A DNA stretch of 33,453 nucleotides from an uncultured Bacteroidia bacterium (lineage in GTDB: Bacteria > Bacteroidota > Bacteroidia > Bacteroidales > UBA932): contig CACZKE010000029.1 in NCBI GenBank assembly GCA_902781705.1, positions 1 through 33,453 of the forward strand, in the 5' to 3' direction. Both the position numbers and the translations under genes were made by a program. The notes beneath the pieces are model-generated. The model was not told where the DNA came from. It saw only the letters and a list, made by a program, of their open reading frames with translations, and searched no databases. Positions within the stretch are counted from its first letter, which is position 1. Every line of letters starts with the position of its first letter. Of the stretch, positions 22,992 to 33,453 are shown piece after piece.

Positions 22992-23435
22992 ATGGCAAAA
23001 GAAGTTACCGGATTCATCAAGCTCCAGATCAAAGGCGGAGCTGCGAATCCTGCGCCGCCGGTAGGACCCGCCCTGGGTTCCAAGGGCCTGAACATCATGG
23101 ATTTCTGCAAGCAGTTCAATGCTCGCACCCAGGATCAGGCCGGCAAGGTCCTTCCCGTCGTCATCACTGTTTACAGTGACAAATCCTTCTCCTTCGAGGT
23201 CAAGCAGCCGCCTGTGGCCGTTTCCCTGAAGGAGGCCGCCAAGATCTCCGCCGGCTCCGGTGAGCCGAACCGCAAGAAGGTTGCGTCCGTGACCTGGGAC
23301 CAGGTCAAGGAGATCGCCCAGTCCAAGATGCCCGACCTGAACTGTTTCACCATCGCTTCCGCCATGAAGATGGTCGCGGGTACCGCCCGCAGCATGGGTA
23401 TCAAGGTCGAAGGCCAGTTCCCCGAGAACCTTTAA
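22992..23435 (+). CDS. rplK: 50S ribosomal protein L11
   Basis: The 147-residue protein is L11: the N-terminal domain has the conserved proline-rich stretch [26 protein letters not shown], and the C-terminal part binds 23S rRNA in the GTPase centre ([25 protein letters not shown]). It starts 9 nt after nusG and is followed 12 nt later by rplA. Confidence 0.98.
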   Translation: MAKEVTGFIKLQIKGGAANPAPPVGPALGSKGLNIMDFCKQFNARTQDQAGKVLPVVITVYSDKSFSFEVKQPPVAVSLKEAAKISAGSGEPNRKKVASVTWDQVKEIAQSKMPDLNCFTIASAMKMVAGTARSMGIKVEGQFPENL

Positions 23436-23447
23436 AAGCACGCACCC

Positions 23448-24143
23448 ATGAGCAAGTTAACCAAGAATCAGAAAGCCGTCCTTGCCAAGTATGACAAGAA
23501 CCAGGTTTACTCTCTCCAGGACGCCAGCGCGCTTCTGAAGGAAATCACCTACACCAAGTTTGACGCTTCCGTCGAGATCACCACCAACCTCGGTGTGGAT
23601 CCCCGTAAGGCGAACCAGATGATCCGTGGCGTTGTCACCCTCCCGAACGGTACCGGTAAGGTCACCCGCGTCCTCGTGCTCTGCACCCCGGACAAGGAGA
23701 ACGAAGCCAAGGAAGCCGGCGCCGACTACGTGGGCCTCGACGACTACATCACCAAGATCAAGGAAGGCTGGACCGATGTGGATGTCATCATCTGCACCCC
23801 GTCCGTGATGGCCAAGGTCGGCCAGATCGGCCGTATCCTCGGTCCCCGCGGCCTCATGCCGAACCCCAAGACCGGTACCGTGACCATGGAGATCGGTAAC
23901 GCCGTCAAGGAAGTGAAGGCCGGTAAGATCGACTTCAAGGTGGACAAGACCGGTATCATCCACGCCGCCATCGGCAAGATTTCCTTCACCCCGGAGCAGA
24001 TCGCCGAGAACGCGAAGACCTTCGTCTCCGCCGTCCTGAAGCTCAAGCCCCAGACCCTGAAGGGTACTTATTTCAAAGGCGCTACCCTGTGCACCACCAT
24101 GAGCCCGGCCGTGAAGCTGGACATCAAATCTTTCACTGAATAA
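23448..24143 (+). CDS. rplA: 50S ribosomal protein L1
   Basis: The 231-residue protein is full-length L1, the movable stalk protein near the ribosomal E site. The hallmark [18 protein letters not shown] lies around residues 128-145. In other bacteria L1 represses translation of its own rplK-rplA message; an L1-binding RNA fold was not identified here. Spacing to rplJ is 20 nt. Confidence 0.98.
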   Translation: MSKLTKNQKAVLAKYDKNQVYSLQDASALLKEITYTKFDASVEITTNLGVDPRKANQMIRGVVTLPNGTGKVTRVLVLCTPDKENEAKEAGADYVGLDDYITKIKEGWTDVDVIICTPSVMAKVGQIGRILGPRGLMPNPKTGTVTMEIGNAVKEVKAGKIDFKVDKTGIIHAAIGKISFTPEQIAENAKTFVSAVLKLKPQTLKGTYFKGATLCTTMSPAVKLDIKSFTE

Positions 24144-24163
24144 AAGCGGGGAGGAAAGAAGAT

Positions 24164-24694
24164 ATGAAGAAAGAAATGAAAGAGCAGGTGATTGCGGCCA
24201 TCAAGGCCAACATGGCCCAGTACCCGAACTTCTACATCACCGACATCGCCGGCCTGAACGCCGAGGAGACCTCCAAACTCCGTCGCGACTGCTTCAACGA
24301 GGGCATCAAACTCACCGTCGTGAAGAACACCCTGTTCCACAAGGTGATCAAGGACGCCCAGAACGCCGAGATGGACCTTCTCGTCCCTTGCCTCGAAGGC
24401 AATACCGCCATCATGTACTGCGAGGCTCCCGCGGCTCCCGCGAAGCTCATCAAGAAGTACATGAAGGCCGGTTCCGAGAAGCCCGCCCTCAAGGGCGCCT
24501 ACGCCCAGGAGTGCGCTTTCGTCGGCGCCGACAAACTCGAGGAACTGATCAACATCAAGTCCCGCGAGGAACTCATCGGAGAGATCATCGGCATGCTCCA
24601 GTCTCCGATCCAGAACGTGGTCTCTGCGCTGCAGAACGGTGGCGGCCAGCTCATCGCCGGTCTCGTCAAGACCCTGGAAGAAAAAGAAAACTAA
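24164..24694 (+). CDS. rplJ: 50S ribosomal protein L10
   Basis: The 176-residue protein is L10: the N-terminal rRNA-binding domain (FYITDIAGLNAEETSKLRRDCFNEGIKL) is followed by the C-terminal helix that carries L7/L12 dimers (IQNVVSALQNGGGQLIAGLVKTLEEK). It anchors the ribosomal stalk. Only 20 nt separate it from rplA, so there is no room for a long L10 leader of the E. coli type. Confidence 0.98.
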   Translation: MKKEMKEQVIAAIKANMAQYPNFYITDIAGLNAEETSKLRRDCFNEGIKLTVVKNTLFHKVIKDAQNAEMDLLVPCLEGNTAIMYCEAPAAPAKLIKKYMKAGSEKPALKGAYAQECAFVGADKLEELINIKSREELIGEIIGMLQSPIQNVVSALQNGGGQLIAGLVKTLEEKEN

Positions 24695-24724
24695 TCAATA
24701 TCAAACAATTTAATAATTACAACT

Positions 24725-25102
24725 ATGGCAGATGTTAAAGTTCTCGCAGAAGAGTTGGTTAACCTTACTGTGAAAGATGTCCAGGAGCTTGCTAAGATCC
24801 TGAAGGAAGAGTACGGTATCGAGCCCGCCGCCGCCGCCGTCGCGGTCGCCGCTCCCGCCGCCGCCGCCGAGGCTGCCGCCCCGGCCGAGCAGACTGAGTT
24901 CGACGTGATGCTCACCAGCGCTGGCCAGGCCAAGCTGCAGGTGATCAAGGCCGTCAAGGAGAACGCCGGTCTTGGCCTCAAGGAGGCTAAGGAACTGGTC
25001 GACAAGGCTCCTGTCGCCGTCAAGGAGAAGGTTTCCAAGGCCGAGGCCGAGGCTCTCAAGGCCGCGCTCGAGGAAGCTGGCGCCGAGGTTGAGATTAAGT
25101 AA
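24725..25102 (+). CDS. rplL: 50S ribosomal protein L7/L12
   Basis: The 125-residue acidic protein has an N-terminal dimerization helix pair, an alanine/proline-rich hinge (about residues 38-57) and the conserved C-terminal factor-binding domain ([27 protein letters not shown]). It forms the stalk multimer that recruits EF-Tu and EF-G. The AT-rich 30-nt gap before it probably favours strong translation, fitting its higher copy number per ribosome. Confidence 0.98.
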   Translation: MADVKVLAEELVNLTVKDVQELAKILKEEYGIEPAAAAVAVAAPAAAAEAAAPAEQTEFDVMLTSAGQAKLQVIKAVKENAGLGLKEAKELVDKAPVAVKEKVSKAEAEALKAALEEAGAEVEIK

Positions 25103-25133
25103 CTCCGCCCGCTTCCCGTCCAGGGAAAGAATC

Positions 25134-25169
25134 AGGTTTAGAGCCCATAGTAGGCTCTAAACCTTTTTT
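25134..25169 (+). terminator. Intrinsic terminator/attenuator between rplL and rpoB
   Basis: AGGTTTAGAGCC (25134-25145) and GGCTCTAAACCT (25153-25164) form a perfect 12-bp stem with a 7-nt loop, followed by a run of six T residues (25164-25169). Since no clear promoter is seen before rpoB, partial read-through would lower rpoBC expression relative to the ribosomal genes. Confidence 0.85.
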
Positions 25170-25210
25170 CCGTCTAAAATTTTTCTCCCAAGCGAACGAA
25201 GGAAGCACAC

Positions 25211-28200
25211 ATGTCAAACAAGACCCAAAACAAGCGAGTCAATTTCGCAACATCCCATATTCTGGAGTATCCTGACCTTCTGGAGGTCCAGCTCAAGTCC
25301 TTCCGGGACTTCTTCCAGCTGGATACGACGCCCGAAAGCCGCAAGAACGAGGGTCTCTATCAGGTTTTCCAGGAAATTTTCCCGATCGAGGACACGCGGA
25401 ACAACTACGAACTCCGCTTCATCGATTATTTCATCGATCCTCCCCAGTATTCGATCGAGGAATGCCTGGAGCGCGGACTTACCTACAACGTCCCGCTCAA
25501 GGCGAAACTCCGTCTTTCGTGCACCGACCCCGAGCACGAGGACTTTGACACGAGGGTTCAGGACGTCTATCTGGGGAACATCCCCTACATGACCCCTGCC
25601 GGCACTTTCATCATCAACGGATCCGAGCGTATCATCGTTTCCCAGCTGCACCGTTCCCCGGGCGTGTTCTTCGACCAGAGCATGCATGCGAACGGCACCA
25701 AGCTCTATTCCGCCCGCATCATCCCCTTCAAGGGTTCCTGGATCGAGTTTGCGACGGACATCAACAACGTGATGTACGCCTACATCGACCGGAAGAAGAA
25801 GTTGCCTGTCACCACCCTCCTCAGGGCCATCGGCTACAACAGCGACAAGGACATCATCGACATCTTCGGCCTGGCCGACGAAGTCGCTGCCGACGAAGCC
25901 GTTCTCAAGGAAAATGAAGGTCGCCTCCTCGCCGCCAAGGTCCTCAAGACCTGGACCGAGGATTTCGAGGATGAGGACACCGGTGAGGTGATCCCCATCG
26001 AGCGTACCTTTGCGATCGTGGACCGTGGGGAAGCCCTCACGGAGGACACCATCGCCAAGATCCTCGACACCGACGTGAAGTCGGTCCTGCTGCAGAAGGA
26101 CGAGGCGAACTCCGCCGAGTACGCCATCATCTACAACACCCTGCAGAAAGACCCGACCAACACCGAGATCGAGGCGGTCAACTATATCTACAAGCAGCTC
26201 CGCAACTCCGAACCGCCGGATGAGGCCACCGCGCGTGACGTCATCGACAAACTCTTCTTCTCCGAGAAGCGTTACGACCTCGGGAGCGTGGGCCGCTACC
26301 GGCTGAACAAGAAACTCAGCCTCTCCATCGACCCGGCCACCCGCGTACTGACGAACACCGATATCATCGAGATCATCAAGTACCTGATCCAACTCATCAA
26401 CTCCCGGGCGACGGTGGACGATATCGACCACCTGTCCAACCGTCGTGTCCGCACGGTGGGCGAGCAGTTGGCGAACCAGTTCAGCGTGGGCCTCTCCCGC
26501 ATGGCCCGCACCATCCGCGAACGGATGAACGTCCGCGACAGCGAGCAGTTCAACCCGATCGACCTGATCAACGCGAAGACCCTCTCTTCCGTGATCAATT
26601 CGTTCTTCGGCACGAGCCAGCTCTCCCAGTTCATGGACCAGACGAACCCGCTGGCGGAAATCACCCACAAGCGCCGTCTCTCCGCACTCGGCCCCGGCGG
26701 TCTTTCCCGTGACCGCGCCGGCTTCGAGGTGCGTGACGTGCACTATACCCATTACGGCCGCCTGTGCCCGATCGAGTCTCCGGAAGGTCCGAACATCGGT
26801 CTGATCTCCTCCCTGTGCGTGTATGCGCGCATCGACGAGCTCGGCTTCATCGAGACCCCGTACCGGGAAGTCCACGACGGCAAGGTGGACCTCACCGACA
26901 CCGGCTGGCACTACATGAGCGCCGAAGAGGAGGAAGACCGCTATGTTTCCCTCGCCAACGTGGAGATGACTCCGGACGGCGAACTCCTCGGCGACCGCAT
27001 CCAGTGCCGCAAGGAGGCCGACTTCCCGCTGGTCTCCAAGGAGGAAGTGAACTACATGGACGTGGCCCCGAACCAGATGGCTTCCGTGGCCGCCTCCCTG
27101 ATCCCGTTCCTGGAGCATGACGACGCCCACCGCGCCCTGATGGGTGCGAACATGATGCGTCAGGCCGTGCCGCTCCTGTCCCCGCAGTCCCCGATCGTGG
27201 GTACCGGCCTGGAGGAGCGCGTGTGCATCGACTCCCGGACGCAGGTCATCGCGGAGCGCACCGGTGTCGTCACCTATGTCGACGCCAACGAGATCCGCGT
27301 CAAGTACGACCGTACCGACGACGAGAAGTTCGTGAGTTTCAGCCCGGAAGAGACCGTGTACAAACTCCCGATCTACCGCCGTACCAACCAGTCCACCACC
27401 GTGATGCTCAAGCCGCTTGTGCGCAAGGGCGAGACGGTTACGAAGGGACAGGTCCTCACCGAGGGCTATGCCACGGCCGACGGCGAACTCGCCCTGGGCC
27501 GCAACCTGAAGGTCGCCTTCATGCCTTGGAAGGGTTACAACTACGAGGATGCCATCGTCCTGAGCGAGGAGATGGTAAAGTGGGATGTCCTCACTTCCGT
27601 CCACGTGGACGAGTACCTGACCGAGGTCCGCGAGACCAAGCGCGGTATGGAGGAACTCACCTCCGATATCCCGAACGTGAGCGAGGACGCCACCCGCGAC
27701 CTGGACAAGGACGGTATCGTGCGCGTCGGCGCCCATATCGAGCCGGGTGACATCATGATCGGCAAGATCACCCCGAAGGGCGAGAGCGATCCTTCCCCGG
27801 AAGAGAAACTGCTCAAGGCCATCTTCGGCGACAAGGCCGGCGACGTGAAGGACGCCTCCCTGAAGGCCAATCCTTCCCTGTCCGGTACCGTCATCAAGAC
27901 CGCCCTGTATGCCAAGGTCTCCAAGGACACCTCCCGCAAGGGTGCCAAGAGCGAGCAGAAGGCCCGCCTGGAGATCAAGCAGCAGGAATTCGAGAAGGCC
28001 GCGGAGAAACTCCGTGCGAGCTTCATCGAGAAACTGTGGTCCCTGGTGAACGGCAAGAAGAGCGCCGGCGTGAGCGACCTCTACGGCGTGGAAATCTTCC
28101 CGAAGGGCAAGGAGTTCACCCTCCAGGGCCTCCGGGATGCCGACTACATGAACATCAACTCCTCCAAGTGGACCAACGATGCGAAGACGGCCGCCCTCGT

Positions 28201-29029
28201 GCGCGACCTCATCCGCAACTACTGCGCCGCCCACAAGGAGGCCGAGACGCGCGCCAAGCGCGAACTGGACAAGATCAAGGTCGGTGACGAACTCGCCAAC
28301 GGCGTGATGCAGCTCGCGAAGGTCTATATCGCCAAGAAGCGCAAGATCACGGTCGGTGACAAGATGGCCGGCCGCCACGGTAACAAGGGTATCGTCGCGA
28401 AGATCGTCCGCCAGGAAGACATGCCGTTCCTCGAGGACGGTACGCCGGTGGACATCGTTCTGAACCCGCTGGGCGTGCCTTCCCGTATGAACCTCGGCCA
28501 GATCTACGAGACGGTCCTCGGCTGGGCCGGCGCGGAACTGGGTCTGAAGTTCTCCACCCCGATCTTCGACGGTGCTTCCATCGACGAGATCTGCGCCTAC
28601 ACCGACAAGGCGGGCGTCCCGCGCTTCGGCAAGACGCACCTCCGCGACGGCGGTACCGGCGACTGGTTCGACCAGCCTGCGACGGTGGGTGTCATCTACA
28701 TGATCAAACTCGGCCACATGGTCGACGACAAGATGCACGCCCGTTCCATCGGACCGTACTCCCTGATCACCCAGCAGCCGCTCGGCGGTAAGGCCCAGTT
28801 CGGCGGCCAGCGTTTCGGTGAGATGGAAGTCTGGGCCCTCGAGGCCTACGGCGCCGCGAACACACTCCAGGAGATCCTGACCGTCAAGTCCGACGATGTC
28901 AACGGCCGTTCCAAGACGTACGAGGCCATCGTCAAGGGCGATCCGATGCCTGCTCCGGGCATTCCCGAGTCCCTGAACGTGCTCCTGCACGAACTCCGCG
29001 GCCTCGGTCTCAAGGTCACTTTGGACTAA
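25211..29029 (+). CDS. rpoB: DNA-directed RNA polymerase subunit beta
   Basis: The 1272-residue protein is the full beta subunit. The rifampicin region is intact and of sensitive-type sequence ([28 protein letters not shown], near residue 475), followed by [17 protein letters not shown]. Later hallmarks are [28 protein letters not shown] and the C-terminal [23 protein letters not shown]. With beta prime it forms the catalytic cleft. It lies downstream of the rplL terminator and 22 nt before rpoC. Confidence 0.99.
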   Translation: MSNKTQNKRVNFATSHILEYPDLLEVQLKSFRDFFQLDTTPESRKNEGLYQVFQEIFPIEDTRNNYELRFIDYFIDPPQYSIEECLERGLTYNVPLKAKLRLSCTDPEHEDFDTRVQDVYLGNIPYMTPAGTFIINGSERIIVSQLHRSPGVFFDQSMHANGTKLYSARIIPFKGSWIEFATDINNVMYAYIDRKKKLPVTTLLRAIGYNSDKDIIDIFGLADEVAADEAVLKENEGRLLAAKVLKTWTEDFEDEDTGEVIPIERTFAIVDRGEALTEDTIAKILDTDVKSVLLQKDEANSAEYAIIYNTLQKDPTNTEIEAVNYIYKQLRNSEPPDEATARDVIDKLFFSEKRYDLGSVGRYRLNKKLSLSIDPATRVLTNTDIIEIIKYLIQLINSRATVDDIDHLSNRRVRTVGEQLANQFSVGLSRMARTIRERMNVRDSEQFNPIDLINAKTLSSVINSFFGTSQLSQFMDQTNPLAEITHKRRLSALGPGGLSRDRAGFEVRDVHYTHYGRLCPIESPEGPNIGLISSLCVYARIDELGFIETPYREVHDGKVDLTDTGWHYMSAEEEEDRYVSLANVEMTPDGELLGDRIQCRKEADFPLVSKEEVNYMDVAPNQMASVAASLIPFLEHDDAHRALMGANMMRQAVPLLSPQSPIVGTGLEERVCIDSRTQVIAERTGVVTYVDANEIRVKYDRTDDEKFVSFSPEETVYKLPIYRRTNQSTTVMLKPLVRKGETVTKGQVLTEGYATADGELALGRNLKVAFMPWKGYNYEDAIVLSEEMVKWDVLTSVHVDEYLTEVRETKRGMEELTSDIPNVSEDATRDLDKDGIVRVGAHIEPGDIMIGKITPKGESDPSPEEKLLKAIFGDKAGDVKDASLKANPSLSGTVIKTALYAKVSKDTSRKGAKSEQKARLEIKQQEFEKAAEKLRASFIEKLWSLVNGKKSAGVSDLYGVEIFPKGKEFTLQGLRDADYMNINSSKWTNDAKTAALVRDLIRNYCAAHKEAETRAKRELDKIKVGDELANGVMQLAKVYIAKKRKITVGDKMAGRHGNKGIVAKIVRQEDMPFLEDGTPVDIVLNPLGVPSRMNLGQIYETVLGWAGAELGLKFSTPIFDGASIDEICAYTDKAGVPRFGKTHLRDGGTGDWFDQPATVGVIYMIKLGHMVDDKMHARSIGPYSLITQQPLGGKAQFGGQRFGEMEVWALEAYGAANTLQEILTVKSDDVNGRSKTYEAIVKGDPMPAPGIPESLNVLLHELRGLGLKVTLD

Positions 29030-29051
29030 CCTTAATGAAGCAGAAAGAGTT

Positions 29052-33302
<4,251 letters not shown>

Positions 33303-33361
33303 TGTCATTCTGAGCGAAAGCGAAGAATCTGTCAAAAAAGCCCGGCCATGGCATAATGACA
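33303..33361. repeat. Dispersed GTCATT repeat with inverted ends after rpoC
   Basis: TGTCATTCTGAGCGAAAGCG and the following GAAGAATCT (33303-33330) are a third copy of the dispersed repeat; it has one extra A compared with 18411-18437. TGTCATT at 33303-33309 is mirrored by AATGACA at 33355-33361, so the 59-bp unit has inverted ends like a small non-autonomous element. Confidence 0.65.
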
Positions 33362-33363
33362 TG

Positions 33364-33399
33364 AACCCCGAAAGTTAGACAAAAAACTTTCGGGGTTTT
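33364..33399 (+). terminator. Hairpin formed by the IS end, terminator-like
   Basis: AACCCCGAAAGTT (33364-33376) and AACTTTCGGGGTT (33385-33397) make a perfect 13-bp stem with an 8-nt loop, followed by TT, G and TT. It may stop read-through from rpoC into the transposase gene and thus also act as the end of the rpoBC transcript. Confidence 0.7.
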
Positions 33400-33402
33400 G
33401 TT

Positions 33403-33453
33403 ATGTCAAAACGGTACAAGAAGCACAGCATTGAGGATCGCATCAAGTACATC
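33403..33453 (+). CDS. Transposase OrfA-like N-terminus (partial)
   Basis: From the ATG at 33403, 17 codons reach the window end: MSKRYKKHSIEDRIKYI. The basic start followed by a helix resembles the helix-turn-helix OrfA proteins of IS3-family elements. It lies 41 nt inside the putative IS end, directly behind the terminator-like hairpin. It is too short for a firm call. Confidence 0.55.
   Translation, partial: MSKRYKKHSIEDRIKYI

Larger units (their letters stand above)
33362..33453 (+). mobile_element. Left end of an IS3-family-like element (cut by window edge)
   Basis: The sequence begins TGAACCCCGAAAGTTAGACA, which resembles IS150-group IS3 terminal repeats (TG start, CCCC block, GTTrGACA). 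It is followed by a transposase-like start codon at 33403. The right end and target duplication are outside the window, so the family assignment rests on the end sequence and the first 17 codons. Confidence 0.6.

Noticed and set aside
24144-24163. L10/L12-binding leader before rplJ
   Set aside because: Only 20 nt separate rplA and rplJ, too little for the known leader fold.
26600-26700. Rifampicin-resistance changes in rpoB
   Set aside because: The key Gln, Asp, His and Ser positions of the rifampicin region are as in sensitive bacteria; the Thr in MDQTNP is not a known resistance position that I can support.

Overview
The window looks like a chromosomal segment from a GC-rich member of the Bacteroidetes, probably Bacteroidales. 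The reasons are several promoters of the Bacteroidetes type (TTG near -33, TAnnTTTG near -7), few strong Shine-Dalgarno sites with A-rich sequence before start codons, several lipoprotein glycosidases including a SusB-like GH97 enzyme, a Bacteroidetes-style fused nucleoside kinase, and a tRNA-Trp gene between tuf and secE. No rRNA is present, so the placement rests on gene families and promoter style only.

Layout. (1) 1-310: the edge of a minus-strand gene, possibly the start of an IS element, followed by four 22-bp tandem repeats and a promoter. (2) 311-2812: a three-gene run encoding a secreted TIM-barrel sugar isomerase/epimerase-like lipoprotein, a flavodoxin-fold oxidoreductase and an NAD-dependent epimerase/dehydratase, closed by a strong intrinsic terminator. 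(3) 2902-8716: an alpha-glucan degradation cluster of two GH13 lipoproteins and one GH97 lipoprotein, without susC or susD in the window. (4) 8795-13325: a minus-strand nucleoside kinase and a divergent uvrA sharing a nearly symmetrical promoter region. (5) 13326-15471: a REP-associated tyrosine transposase (RAYT)-like gene flanked on both sides by arrays of the same 83-bp repeat. (6) 15472-20333: two tandem paralogous MFS transporters, then dxs. (7) 20344-33302: the conserved information-processing block tRNA-Thr, Tyr, Gly, Thr, tuf, tRNA-Trp, secE, nusG, rplK, rplA, rplJ, rplL, rpoB, rpoC. (8) 33303-33453: a dispersed repeat and the left end of an IS3-family-like element cut by the window edge.

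How it works together. The three glycosidases would split alpha-glucans and oligosaccharides at the cell envelope. The tRNA-tuf-ribosomal-rpoBC block is the usual translation/transcription supercluster, with an intrinsic terminator between rplL and rpoB that could set the ratio of ribosomal protein to polymerase expression.

The most unusual part is region 5. A single-copy Y1 (HUH) transposase-like protein lies between two arrays of an 83-bp unit carrying the imperfect palindrome GCCGCATTTGCGGC. Both arrays share a diverged tail ending in another copy of the palindrome. This is a good candidate for a REP/RAYT system with long tandem units. A second, unrelated dispersed repeat (GTCATTCTGAGCGAAGCGAA type) occurs three times, once in frame inside a GH13 gene.
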